Of a stretch of DNA of 64,000 nt, positions 1 through 11,003 are shown piece by piece (position 1 is the first letter of the stretch; every line of letters starts with the position of its first letter). The notes beneath the pieces are model-generated. The model worked only from the letters and a program-made list of their open reading frames with translations, had not been told where the DNA came from and ran no database searches. Source of the stretch: Nigrospora sphaerica (taxonomy: Eukaryota > Ascomycota > Sordariomycetes > Amphisphaeriales > Apiosporaceae). The DNA lies in the NCBI GenBank assembly GCA_018287875.1, contig JAGVVL010000015.1, positions 806,001 through 870,000 of the forward strand, written 5' to 3'. A program made the position numbers and the translations under genes.

Positions 1-225
1 GCGGTGGTCCTCCTCAATGACGGCGCTGATCTTGAATAGTTGGCTGTTACCGAGGGCCTCGGTGGTCGACTCGGGGAAGTGGTTCTTCTCCTGGGCGTCG
101 CTCGAGTGCGGCGAGGGCGCAGCGTAGCCTCGGCCCAGGATCCGCACCGGCGCCGCCCGGCGTGGGGCCGCGCTGACGACCAGCGGGCGGTAGGCGGCAA
201 CCGAGGTGAAGAGGCGGCGGCTCAT
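1..225 (-). CDS. Hemerythrin (HHE)-like mitochondrial protein, N-terminus only
   Basis: On the minus strand an open frame starts at ATG 225 and runs off the left edge after 75 codons. The first 35 residues are rich in Arg, Ala and Ser with no acidic residue (MSRRLFTSVAAYRPLV...), as in a mitochondrial presequence. The frame then becomes polar and ends with LFKISAVIEEDHR. Fungal HHE/hemerythrin proteins start their iron-binding helix with a similar I..DH pattern, so I infer an HHE domain continuing outside the window. The domain itself is not visible, so the family call is tentative; the coding frame is more certain. No intron is seen in this part. Confidence 0.5.
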   Translation of the reverse strand, partial: MSRRLFTSVAAYRPLVVSAAPRRAAPVRILGRGYAAPSPHSSDAQEKNHFPESTTEALGNSQLFKISAVIEEDHR

Positions 226-1200
226 GATGGCTAGGTAAGGTGATATGGATGTAATTTGGATGGGACTAGAGCATACAACGGTCCGACGAGGCTGGAGGAT
301 ATGATGGTCGGAGGGGGAAGGGGGATAGATTTGCAACAAATGGCTTCCGAGAGGTTAGCATGGAGACCGAGAGTTCTTTTTTGTAGCCCGTCGAGCTCCA
401 GCCCAGGAACTCCCAGGTCCAGTTGTCATCTGAACACCACCATACATCATCCAACTCCAGGTCATCATGTGCGTCACGATTCGCCCGGGTCACGGCCCGC
501 TTGAAATGCTCCGCGGATTTCATAAGATTGATGCAATGTCGGCCGTATTGACCAGGGGGCGGCTACGGGCCCTTTGCCCCGGGCCATGCGCTCCATAATC
601 CTGGGATTTTTAGGCGGTGGACCCGGCGTGCGGCTCAAATCTGGGGATGGAATGGATTCAACCTTTGTACGGGGCTGCTCCTGCGTGCCGCATTGGTTAC
701 ACGTACCAACTCTTCATTCAATGTCTTCTGCTCATTGTGACGTCACCATCCCTTTTACAAGTACGAAGCTGCAACCCATTGCGAACCCAATCGAGCGAGT
801 AACTGAAAGTTTAGGCGGGGAACTGAAAGTCTGGGCGGGCTCCGGAACAATCCGCGAATGCCAAAGGCGCTGTTACATGGACAATATAAATATCCATATG
901 GAAAGCATAGTCGTGAGGGTGGTCGCTGCTCCAGTTAGAGTAAAAGTGTTAGTCAGAAAAGGACAAGTCCACTTCGGTGCAAAAAGAATTGGCACCACTC
1001 TCTGCACGACATGCAAGTAGTTGTGTTGTCATCAGCTCTTTTTTATTTCGAAAAACAGTGCCTTTTGCAGTCACAAACTCCTCGCCCTATCTTATATATG
1101 CCAGGATGATACGGCGCCCCTGTCCCGTGATTGAACTGGGATCGAAACCGGCTGGGTTTTCACTGCGCCACGATTACTCTCCAACCTGCTCAACCGCCAA
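226..1200. other. Intergenic, no supported gene
   Basis: No frame here has convincing codon use or a recognisable domain. A tRNA-like patch lies near 1110-1165 but does not fold as a cloverleaf (see rejected items). Confidence 0.5.
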
Positions 1201-2187
1201 CTACTGCCACTGCTTGGATTCGTGGTTGAAGACGTACTTGGGCCGGTAAGCCTCGACACCCCCTCCGTCCCGTAGGTTGAAGTTGGCCCCAGCAGGCACC
1301 ACGTCGCTGGCATTCAAAAATCCACAAGCGAATCGAATCGTGGGCATGCTCTCGAGAGCCAGCTTGACCTCGTTTGTCTTTTCGACGGTGTCATCATCCC
1401 GAGTGGTGAATGGTACTTGCTTCTCTCTCAGCCACGCCTTTTCAACCGCAAAGGTGACGTCATTCCGGTAGGACCACTTTCCCGTGCTTCGAGCGCGGCG
1501 GACTGCAACATGATACCACTTCAAGCTGCTTGGGGAACCCCAGTGGCTGAGCAGTCGACTGATTTGGTCCAATTGTGCACGGTCTTCGATGCCGACTAGC
1601 CGGTAGGTATTCTTCCCGAAAATATGGTTCTTCATGTGCGGGAGCCACTTTGCCGTCTCGCCGACCCCGTGTTGATGTTGTCCAATAGGAATGATGAAGA
1701 CTTCCTTCAATTGTGGAAGCTTTAATATCTAAATGATGTCGTCGGGATCCCCCAAAAAGCCCTCGTAGACGTCCATATCGTCCCAACTGAGATACAGTGC
1801 GACTCTCTGTACCACTTGCCAGACTGAGGTAGCAGAGACTAGGTCGATGTAGCCAGGAGGTATTAGGTCATAGCAGATGATATCCTTTGTGGGCGAGAAC
1901 CAGGCACTGCTACAATACTTATCTTCCTGGTGGATTGAACAGGGCTCCCCTAAACGTAGGACTGTACTGCGTGACTCCCGGGAGACATAGGCGGCTGTGG
2001 GCGGATAGGGAAGAGCCATTGGCCATCTTGACCGCAGGTTAACGTATTTTGCCGAAATCGAGTCCTCCCAAATGCTCTGGCGAATCTCAGGCGGCAGACG
2101 CTGGAAGTACTCAAAGGTCTTTCCTCTCCACCAGTTGTCCAGAGTGGCTGTTCCCTGAGGCGTCTTACACGGGAGAGCCTGCAGGTG
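1201..2187 (-). pseudogene. 2EXR-family protein gene interrupted by an in-frame TAG
   Basis: Minus-strand frame that reads FQRLPPEIRQSIWEDSI near 2065-2115, the hallmark start of fungal 2EXR proteins (LPxEIRxxIW). It continues to a TAG at 1729-1731. After the stop the same frame goes on without shift for about 175 codons (ILKLPQLKEVFIIPIG...) to a TAG at 1201. The sequence reads DDII-stop-ILKLPQLKEVF, where a Gln (CAG to TAG) would restore a normal helix/strand region. Upstream the frame is closed by TAG at 2188, so a 5' exon with the start codon is missing or unplaced. A 42-nt in-frame intron ending at the TAG would remove the stop, but it is shorter than any other intron in this window and its donor (GTCTAC) is poor. 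Function of 2EXR proteins is unknown. Confidence 0.6.
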
Positions 2188-2990
2188 CTAGAATGGCTAG
2201 TTTCGGAGTCTATGTGAATAACAAGTCAGACATGTAACTTCATCAGATGTAAGAAGACGCTGCGGAAAGGCTGCCTCGCGACGGATCAAAAAGAAATCCA
2301 TTGGTGGTGATGAACTTTTGTTTGCCAACGGCAAAAAGATTAAATGTAGGCAAAGCGGATTTCAGAAAGAAAGCAAAGCGGAGGGGAAGTACTTACGACG
2401 AATATTGAGTTATTGTGACGTGGACCGCAAGAAGGCGAGAAGATGGCACAGAGAGTTTTCGGTTAGCGAAGGGAAGATGGCACCCGCCGAAAGATGGCAG
2501 GAAACGGATGTTGCGGGTGTGAGAACAACCGGAAGCGGACGGTATCAACATGAAAAGAAGGGAAAGATGGTCTGACCCACGAGGAACGATGGAACACAGA
2601 TGGGACATGGGTGCTCCTTATAAGAACAACGTGGAGAAACCACGACGGGGAGCTCTTGCTCATGTTGTTTGTTGTTTGCTGTTGGGGGGTGGCTTCGTTT
2701 TAAAGGTTCCCTTATGTACCTCTTATCTAGATTAGCATTGCCACAGCCTGTGCCACGTCCTGGCCTACGCACCGTAGAGGGCACGGATCTCCACGCTCTC
2801 GTTTGCAAATGTACACAGTCCACGCGCGGGATGGGCGTGAGGACCCTTTCTTTTTTTCAGCCATCGAATATCTCACAGGCAGCTGTGTGGGCTTAGCACT
2901 GCTGCCACATTTTAAAGTAATTACCCAACCTAGCATGCTTAGGTACACCCTAGTGCTTTAAAGATGTTAAGAGCATCGTTCATTTGATCA
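2188..2990. other. Gene-poor stretch
   Basis: Only short overlapping open frames with no recognisable product. It may hold the missing first exon of the 2EXR gene (just above 2187) and the left part of a decayed retroelement. Confidence 0.4.
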
Positions 2991-2994
2991 GGTG

Positions 2995-3313
2995 TTACCG
3001 CATAAGTAAGTGAATAGAAGTATATATAGAGAGACCGGCCGCAGAGGGACGGGCAACAGAGGGCATAGTAAAGAAACTATCTGATTCGAAGGCCTCGTCT
3101 TCAAATTCCTAGAAGTTAGTTGGGTACAAGCCTCAGTGTAGCTTTCCCAATTTAAGAACGATGTCGTGAGTACTACTTAAGGCGGGGTGTCACGCGTTTT
3201 AGATTCAGTGACTCTTCTTTAATACTGCAGCATTCAGGGGCAGTCACAACTTCAAGAACCCCCTTCAGTACCTCACAAGGCTATCAAGTATGTTGGCGCC
3301 GGCTGTGAGAACG
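2995..3313 (+). mobile_element. Candidate LTR end plus primer-binding site of a Ty3/gypsy-like relic
   Basis: At 3294-3313 the sequence is TGGCGCCGGCTGTGAGAACG. It resembles the TGGCGCC(G)(N)CTGTGGGAAC tRNA-primer sites that directly follow the 5' LTR of many Ty3/gypsy elements. The roughly 300 bases before it are less GC-rich than their surroundings and include a TATATATA stretch near 3023, as in an LTR promoter. No gag/pol frame follows, and I could not define LTR ends or target duplications, so this would be an old fragment. Confidence 0.35.
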
Positions 3314-3780
3314 TTTTTCGTAGGAAGTGGCAAACCCTTCCTCTTGGAACCACGCGAGACAAGGCTGGAACAAACAAAAAGATTTCCGGTCTCCGCGCCC
3401 TATGGTGCCGCGGGCTTTATTCGACGTAACCAAAACACAGGCAAAGGGCACCCATTTGCTGATAAAACTCGTATATAATGCATCTCGGTCCATGTACATC
3501 TGACCAAACTCCCGCTCTTACGTGGAATGCTTTCCTGCTGTCCCTTCCTGCGACACGTTTCCGAGCCAGTTTTAGACACAGGGAGCCCTAGATGCGGAGC
3601 GAGTTGACACATTGCATCTGACACAGACAATGTAGACTTTTTTCAGCTTACAAAAAACTGACGCCAAATCAACGTTGGAAAAGGGAACTTGCTCATATTC
3701 ACGGCACATTACGTGTCAATTGGTTTAAAGGAATTTCATGATGCTTCAAATATGGCAACACACATGGTCAAAGATGGCTC

Positions 3781-3788
3781 TATATAAG
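3781..3788 (+). promoter_or_regulatory. TATA box of the 3943 gene
   Basis: TATATAAG, 162 bp upstream of the ATG at 3943. Confidence 0.45.
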
Positions 3789-3942
3789 AGCCGCCAAGTC
3801 TTTCCACTTGCTTGTGCATTTCCCCGGCTACGTCCTGCGATCGTGCTTCGACAATGCCGAATTGAAAACTGAACGACCTTGAAAGCACGGCGCCCTGAAC
3901 CTGCAGCACAATTTACCAAGCAATCTAGATATTGGAAAGGCC

Positions 3943-4370
3943 ATGGCGCCATTCGACTGGGTCTACGCCATCTTCGACGTGTGAGCTGATACCCCCAGGG
4001 GTTACGAGGAGTGACAACAGCGCGCATGCTCACGCACAACAGGTACGAACTTGCCCGTAACAGGGTTTCCGAGGAGCTCGTGGGCATCACCACCCTCGTC
4101 ATAGTCGGTCGCGAGCCAGTTTGGGCGCGACCAAGGCCCCGTCCTCTAGACAGGGACGATGTAGTAGACGAGGCGGTGCAAATGGAGGCGGAGGCGGCAG
4201 CGTTGGAGTGGCAAATAGTATGGATACCGGATGCTGTGATCATGACGGATAGTCGGGGACAGGTAGTGAGCGAGGGAACCGAGGAGATGCGGGCTCAGCT
4301 TCACGAGGCCATGGACATGTTGTTGGTCGGTCCAGCGCCCAGGTCGCTCAGAAGGCGGTCGCCAAGCTAA
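3943..4370 (+). CDS. Small hypothetical protein, two exons
   Basis: Exons 3943-3980 and 4043-4370 encode about 121 residues. The first exon gives MAPFDWVYAIFDV. A 62-nt intron with donor GTGAGC and acceptor ACAG joins it in frame to YELARNRVSEELVG. I prefer this start over the internal ATG at 4011 because it lies behind a TATA box, has a good donor and yields a continuous frame. The protein has no signal peptide; a central acidic segment (DRDDVVDEAVQMEAEAAALE) could form a helix, and the end is Arg/Ser-rich. I do not recognise the family. It could be a lineage-specific protein. Confidence 0.5.
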
Positions 4371-5083
4371 TAAGAAGGAGCGAAATAACCTGCCGGTGGG
4401 GGACGTGGAGCTGGAAATTCACCGCTGCTAGGTCATGATCCCAGATAATTTGCTTGAACAAGGGGACTTGGGTGGTTTTAAAGATCGCATGCTGCTGTGG
4501 GTGATCTTTACACATATTTATCTTAAAAACACAAGAATTTACCACATACGACCATAGCTTCCAGAAAACTCGGGATCCCGTCCGCTCTCCCATAGATAAG
4601 CTGGAAAGCGCTGAATTAGTACTAGGGTCGGTGACGACCTGGGAATCCTCGGTGTTGTATGTTTTTGCATCCTTTTTACTCCTTGCTGCCTGGCCCGTCC
4701 CTCTCTGAGTAGGTATGCAGTAGTGAGATGGCAGATTTGTTGTTCGGTTTTTACTAAGGGATGTCCGAAGGGCATGATGTTTTCATGCTTCCTGTCTTAC
4801 TATACCGCCGATGCCTCTGGATGGAGTGGTATGGGGTGCCTACTGTAGGGCCGCAACGAAGTTGCATTGGGCTGCATCAACAACTTACTTCAATCAATCT
4901 AGATAGCCAACGCCACTTTATGAGAGAATCGTATTACTAATATTCAAGAGTGAAGCGTATGTCTATAGTATAGTCTAATGGGTATCAGAAAAATGAGCTT
5001 ATTGCATAAGTTCAGAATGGATGGCTCGAGGTCGAACCAACGGACTCACGCTAACAAATGGTTTGGAAACCGCTGTGCTTTTT
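4371..5083. other. Intergenic
   Basis: No gene seen. It holds the 3' flanks of the convergent hypothetical gene and PGS1, and is AT-richer than its neighbours. Confidence 0.5.
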
Positions 5084-6734
5084 TTACAAAGCACCGCCTA
5101 CTAACTGGACAATCCACATGGCCATGCGGACCTTGATGCTGACTCTCCTTTCGTTCTTGGCCAAGTCATCCAGCGTGACCGGGGCCGCATATTCCTGGAG
5201 CCACTGCTGCTCCTGGCCCAGACGCTTCTTCAGGTCGTCATTCTCCGTAACAACGAGAGCTCCTGCCTCGAGGTCTAGCGAATAACTTCGCTTGGTATAG
5301 TTAGAGCTCCCAACTACCGTCATGGAAGGACCAGGCTCGCTCGGAAGCGTCACCCAAAGCCCCTTGGCGTGGTAGGTCCAGCCCTCAGGCTCGCCGACGG
5401 TGCCCTTGCGCCACTCCTTCAAAACGGTTGCACCCTCGCGCTTCTGCTCTCGGATGGCGTGCAGGAAGCGCCGGGCGAGATACGTATAAGCATCCGGCAG
5501 CATGCCCGAAACACCCTTGGACCCATAAAATCCGTTGGCTTGGGGGGATGCGGTGATGACGGTCGAGTTGGAGGAAGCAGTCGACATCAGGAGCTTCGTC
5601 AGGGACGGTGCGGGGTTGAAGTACCCGGCGGTAAATGTCCACGACGATCCTGCATACTGAGGCCCAGCCAGCGTCTTCAGGACGTGGGTAATGGCTGGCA
5701 GCTCGGTCGACGTATCGGGTTTCAGGAGCTGGGACAACTGGGCGAGCATGTAGACCGTAGTGTCGGCACCTGAGTCTCCGCTGCTATCAATGGCTCGGGT
5801 AGCACGCCGAGGTGCTATCAAAGTATTCATATGGCTGGTTGCCTTCTTGACGAACTGGCTGGGGCTCTCCAAGGGAGACGGTGCTGTGTTCGAGGATGGC
5901 CACGCCAATGCGAAACCTGCCGCGTCCTTGGACGGCTCCACACGAAAACTCAACGACGTCACCCCCGCGTACAGGCGTGCAAAATACTCGGTAATCTCTT
6001 TGGAGGAGAAGAGATGGTAACGGTCTTGGCGGTTCGTAAAGTAGTCGGACGACAGGTTCGCCCCCGACAAGATGATCTCGTCATCGACACCGTACAGCTT
6101 CATGTGCTGCAAGCCCCAGCCCTCGTTGATTCTCTTGGGGATGTGTTTCTTTCGGAGGCCAGTCAGGTTGGGGGTGTGGTACATCCGGATCTCGACTCGT
6201 TCGGGGCCGAACTCGGCGATCAAGGGCGCGAGCAGCGAGGCGCACGATGGATTGGGCGCCTCCCGTGTACCACGAAGGGCGTCGGTCAGAATGCTTAGCT
6301 TGAGCTCCGGGTTGGCTCTCAGGGCCTCCTGCAGCGTTGTAATCTGGGTAGAGGGTCAGTACGCGCACTAGGCGGCCGGTGTCCATGGTTTATACCAACT
6401 CCTTCTCGGACTTTCCAATGTAGAGGGTAGCCAGGAAGATCCGCGTCTTTGCCGTCCGTATCTTGGCCTTGAGGGTCTCGTAGAAATCGGAAGGCGTCTG
6501 GATAACGTGGACCTGCGAGGCGCGGATGCGAAAGGACGGAGCAATTTTATCCAGCTCGCTGGTGAAGGGCGCGAGCACCCCGGCCGGGCTCGGCGGGCTA
6601 CTGGCAGGGAACGGGCTGGCGGGCATTGAGTACTGGCGACAAGGCGCGCGACTAAAGCGAGATGCAGGGCGTGCCAGCGTTGGGCGCAGCGACGCGCAGC
6701 ATCGTGAAGCCCCTTGTGTAATCATGACGGGCAC
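5084..6734 (-). CDS. PGS1: CDP-diacylglycerol-glycerol-3-phosphate 3-phosphatidyltransferase (phosphatidylglycerophosphate synthase), mitochondrial
   Basis: Exons 6396-6734 and 5084-6343 (52-nt intron, donor GTATAA) encode 532 residues, close to yeast Pgs1. The enzyme makes phosphatidylglycerophosphate from CDP-diacylglycerol and glycerol-3-phosphate, the first committed step to cardiolipin in the inner mitochondrial membrane. It belongs to the phospholipase D family and shows two HKD-type motifs: HMKLYGVDDEIILSGANLSS (from about residue 193) and YHAKGLWVTL...VVGSSNYTKRS near the C-terminus. The first 40 residues (MITQGASRCC... RFSRAPCRQYSM) are Arg/Ser-rich and acid-free, a mitochondrial presequence. 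ATG 6734 is the first in frame; ATG 6725 is a close alternative. Divergent from the complex I subunit gene at 7003, with 268 bp between the start codons. Confidence 0.93.
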
Positions 6735-7002
6735 GGCGGTGGCAGAAAACGCATTCTATGTTCATGCCTTCCCATGCCAACGGCGGACGGAAAGATTTCA
6801 AGCACCAGTGGAAGCTCCGGGAGCTTGGGCCTGCAGGTGTGACGCAGGATCGCCCGGGGCGGCACCTGCCGAGAGGACTCATTGGCGGCCCGAGGAATAT
6901 CCGACCAGAGCGCTCAACGTTCCCCGACAACCATTTCACCCGAGACCAGCATCGCCAACGCCGACGTCGAGGCCCCAAAAGACCCATTGAGCGTCGCCCA
7001 GC
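6735..7002. promoter_or_regulatory. Shared 268-bp promoter of PGS1 and the NDUFA12 gene
   Basis: The two start codons (6734 minus, 7003 plus) are 268 bp apart with no other gene between. Both products are mitochondrial, so co-regulation is plausible but not shown. No clear TATA box seen. Confidence 0.45.
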
Positions 7003-7653
7003 ATGTCGACCCTCACGAGAACCATCCGCAACCTGTGGAAGGTTGGAATCAAGGTGCGCCGCCCTCGTTGCCGCCTGACCGAGCCCTGCTGACCCGCCGC
7101 GACAGGACTACATCCACCAGTTGAACGTACGCAGAATCCCCCCTCGATGCCCCCGCAGCCGGTCTTCTAACATCGCGGCGCGGCTTTCCAGTATATTGGT
7201 GACACCAAGGCCGGTGCCCTGATTGGAACCGATCGGTTCGGCAACAAGTACTTTGAGAACAACGAGGAGCTGCCGCGTATGCCCACCGATTCCCCGCGAA
7301 CGAGCACGCCAATGCGAGAGCCTTGCTGCTGACCCCGACACAGTGAGAACCAGATGGGTGGACTACAAGAACAAGGACTTTGATCCCGCACAGATCGAGC
7401 CCGGCTGGCACGCGTGGATGTCGTACGCTGTCGACAAGGCCCCCACCGAGGATCCTCTGTTGGCCTACAAGCGACGCCCCTGGGAAGACCGCGATGCCGC
7501 CACCATTCCCAACCACACTCTGACGTGGGGCGCCTTCAAGACATATAACACGTACGTCCCCCCTTGCTTTGTATGGGGGCGGTCACTGATACAGGCCACA
7601 GAGTCAAGCCGAAGCACACCACATGGGAGCCCGTTGCCGCGCCCCGACGATAA
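7003..7653 (+). CDS. NADH:ubiquinone oxidoreductase accessory subunit, NDUFA12/B17.2 type
   Basis: Five exons (7003-7053, 7106-7126, 7192-7276, 7344-7551, 7602-7653) join in frame to 138 residues. The product starts MSTLTRTIRNLWKVGIKDYI and contains GDTKAGALIGTDRFGNKYFE, then RTRWVDYKNKDFDPAQIEPG and GWHAWMSYAVDKAPTEDP. These are the conserved core of the NDUFA12 (fungal 13.4-kDa) family of complex I accessory subunits in the mitochondrial inner membrane. The C-terminal YNTVKPKHTTWEPV is also typical. All four introns are 50-67 nt with good GT-AG ends; the second exon is only 21 nt and would be missed by simple ORF calling. Divergent partner of PGS1. Confidence 0.93.
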
Positions 7654-8968
7654 GCAGTCTGAGAGCCGAGCATGTATATATCAACCTAGACTGCTAGTTT
7701 TGTTGCGAATGAATACCTGCTGCGTTCTTGCCCTTCACAAGTATGGGCGACGCCATCTTCATTCTCATTATGATCTGTTCAGGCGGTCCGACAACGACCG
7801 CAAGGTGGAAGGCTGTCGAAAACCAAGCGCGGTCAGCCTTGGCTAGTGCTCTGTACAGCCTCGTGTTACTGACAACAGGAAATATATGCCTTTAGACGAG
7901 AATATTTATTGGCCCTTGAGCTTGCTTCCTGGGGATGGATGAACGGAGGGGACTAAGTGGAAAAGCTGCAAAGCCAGTCCTGTCGCCGGCATGGAAAACT
8001 TGGCACGCAGATTTGGTATCCATTCCGGACGGAACATCCCATGCCATGCCGTGATGTCGGTGAGGTTGCCGAGGCACTTCGTACAACATACTGGCTAGAA
8101 GTGCCGTGGTAAGCTTACCGCCAACCACCGGCTGGAACTTCACAAGATGGCCTACCCATGTCGAACGTACATGTCTGCATGTCTGGGGAGCGCGGCCGGC
8201 ATTGCCCTTCGAGCTAAACTCGTTCTAGCCTCGCCCAGGTGTGAAGCTGGCAGATGGTCGCGGATGACCGACGTTCCGGACGCTGATGTGGGGCTCCCAT
8301 CCGGGAGTTTCATGACTCCTCAGCGCCAGGACGGCTCATCTCAACACTTGGACGATATAAACTGCCTTGATCCGGCCCGCGCAGCTGGCCCGCACGGCAG
8401 CGCCGGGAGCCCTACGACCCGTGTCTAGCAGGCAGCTGATCGCGATCGGTCGCGTGCTTCTCGTACCGCTAGCCAGTCCTGCCACGCGATTTACAGCCTA
8501 TCTAGATGTTTTGGTAGGCCCGGAAAGCTCCATGCCCCCTGCCATCGTGTGCCCAAACAAACATGGGAGCCCAAACGGTACGTGCGCCTTTCTAGCTGGC
8601 GGGTACCTTCAATTCGCCCTGTTGAGATTCGTGCCCCTTCGGGAATCTAAGTCGCGGATTCCGGGGTTCCGAGGTTCCCCTGCAATCAAATAATTCCGTG
8701 CATTTATTCAAGAGGCAAGTAGGTGTCTAGCACCCCCGTGGTTCAGCACTTCATCGGCTCGACCTGCCCCGAGCTATGGGTACCGGAGACAAGTACTTCA
8801 AGTAATGATCATTTGGGATCCCGTCACACGCTCGTCTCCTCTCATCGCCTCAATCTTCTTGCCTCTGCTATATCCGTCGCCACCGTCCCATCCGCCGAAA
8901 GCCACTGGCCGCCTCCCTACTTTCGCCCGAACTGAGCAGGTGTTTTCCGCAGCATCCCCGGGGTTAAC
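7654..8968. other. Intergenic, 1.3 kb
   Basis: Several short frames on both strands, none with a recognisable domain or a convincing splice model. It contains the 3' flank of the complex I gene and the promoter of the gene at 8969. Confidence 0.45.
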
Positions 8969-9933
8969 ATGTCGATCTATTCTTTCATACGCCGCTCGGC
9001 CCTGGCTGCATGGGTGCTCCCCTCGCTGGTCTTCATGCCGCACTCAGCCCTGGCGGGGGAGTGCATCAGCGCTGACAGCCCGAACCCCGTCGCCCAGCAG
9101 TATCCCAACATGGCGACGGGCACTCTTAACGGAACCACCCTCATCGTACCCATCCCCATGTCGGAGGCGCGGGGGCTCATCCCTCCGGAGTACACTATCA
9201 TCGAGTCTTCCTATCGATCGCTTTTGCCCGCCTTCCCCGAGGATATGTATCCCCTGGTAGTGACTGCCGTCCATGATCATGACATTCAGTTCGCCGCTCT
9301 TGGGATCAAGCTACCCGACTTTACTGTAAGTTGCCAGTGGACGCGTTGGGCTGCTTGAGTCCGATGACTGACCGGAACCAGCGCGCCGTCCTGGAGTTTC
9401 CTTTCCTCGACATCGTCGGCGACGGGTACTCGTGTTTCCGCTGGGCCGCCACGATGATGATGACGGCCAACAACCTGGCGGCCATTACGGGTTCGCGCGG
9501 CTACGGCATCAATGTCCTGCCTTCCATGTTTGACCCGCCGTGCGATGCTTACAAAGCCACGGGCGAGGGCTTCTTCCTGAGCGCCATCACGGTCAACGCG
9601 ACGGACCCTGCCGAGAGTCGTTACTTGACCGTGGCGACGCAGTCCTGCCATGAGGTCCCGCCGTACCCCTTGGAATTTATCCGGAACATCACCAACCAGC
9701 CCACCTTTGCCAATGCTGACATGTGTGACAACTACGTCAGACTGTACAATACCAGCAACACCAGCCCGCCTCACGACCCCATCCCCGTCAGGGGCGTCGT
9801 AACGACCAACCTGGACCCCCTGAAAGGGGAGAACGTATGGAGGGACGTGCACGGTTGGAACTTCGCCACGGCGTTCATAGAGCCACCGACGCCATCCAAC
9901 TGCGACAGCCTGCGGGGATTCGTCGACTTGTGA
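8969..9933 (+). CDS. Secreted protein, possibly acetoacetate-decarboxylase-like fold
   Basis: Exons 8969-9325 and 9382-9933 (56-nt intron, GTAAGT...CCAG) encode 302 residues. Residues 1-30 form a signal peptide (basic start, hydrophobic AALWVLPSL-like core, cleavage near HSALA/GEC). The mature part has about five cysteines and several NxT/NxS sites (NGTT, NATD, NITN, NTSN), consistent with secretion and glycosylation. The segment VPIPMSEARGLIPPEYTIIE followed by LLPAFPEDMYP and HDHDIQF reminds me of fungal proteins with the acetoacetate decarboxylase beta-barrel fold. That assignment rests on memory of the pattern only, and no catalytic lysine is claimed. A secreted, catalytically unassigned member is the safest description. 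Confidence 0.75.
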
Positions 9934-10833
9934 CGCGACATGCGCTCCACTAAAGAGACACGGACAGAAGGAGTCGTAAGCTCGATGCTTGAGAAACAGG
10001 AACTTGGTATTGTCGGCGTTGGGGGGTTATTGTTTTCGAGATATCCATTTGAGCGCTCGAGTTTCTCCCTCGGTTTTGCCCGTACTATACGAGCGCTGGG
10101 TAGGTTGGCAAGTAAATATGTTGGCGGCGCCGCCTGTCCACGTCCATTCGGGATATGATCTGGTCGGCGGTTGATTACCGCGTGGCGCTACGACTTGCCA
10201 AGAATAGACTGATTGACCTATGCTGTCCTTGTCCCTTTTAGCCCGAATGTGGAATGTGTCGTGCCTCCGTAGCAGACAAGCTGATGGTCTGTGGGGTTCG
10301 AGATCGACCGCCTTGCTCCGCGGCCCTCCTGCGCAACACCAACGGTGATCGAGTACGATATTAGTACCAACCCGCATTGCCCGGCGGCGATGTCACTGCC
10401 AGGCAGGGGATAAGAAGAGGAAGCAGCTATCATCTCGAACATTTGCGGCGCGCTGCAGGGACAAGATGCGAAGCACACGAGGCATACCCTCGCCCCCCGT
10501 CATCTTTGCCAAGATGGTCTTGGGAGAGGTTTGATCCCAGAGCCCGCATTCGTCCGACCCGACAGAACGGCGCTGCTGTGGAACCCTCGCCTATGTCACC
10601 GGATTCCGATCGGCGCGGTGCGTCGCCCTTTCCGGCCGCTGAGGGCGCCATGTTCCATGTTTCGAGGTTGAGGCCGACAATGATTGGCGGCACGAAGCTG
10701 ACTGCGCTTGCAATCAACAGCTTCATCTTGCGTTTTGAGATGCTAGCGCGCGGGGGTTGGCCTGGCGATGCGGCACAGCAATATGGCCTGACCGTGAGAC
10801 TGAAGGAGGCGCCCGAGGAGGAACCAGGACAGG
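9934..10833. other. Intergenic
   Basis: No supported gene; short frames only. Confidence 0.45.
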
Positions 10834-10839
10834 TATAAG
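10834..10839 (+). promoter_or_regulatory. TATA box of the 54-residue secreted peptide gene
   Basis: TATAAG followed by T-rich DNA, 170 bp upstream of ATG 11004. Confidence 0.5.
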
Positions 10840-11003
10840 TAGACCCTTTGCCGCCTTTGAATGAAGGGAATTGCTGTTTCTACAGAGTTGACCGCCAATA
10901 CAAGCAATACTCTCTTCTTTTTCCCGTATTTCCTGCCCGCCCGCTACGCCACGTCCTTTTCCACACCCATCACCCTCTTCTGGTCGACCGTTCCAAGTTC
11001 AAG

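Noticed and set aside
1095..1165. tRNA-like patch (TGGCGCAGTG and GGTTTCGATCC on the minus strand)
   Set aside because: A-box and B-box-like pieces are too close and no acceptor, anticodon or T stems pair; at best a relic.
4960..5045. AGTCTAATGGGTATCAG plus GGTCGAACC, resembling tRNA D- and T-arms
   Set aside because: No cloverleaf can be formed and no anticodon stem is found.
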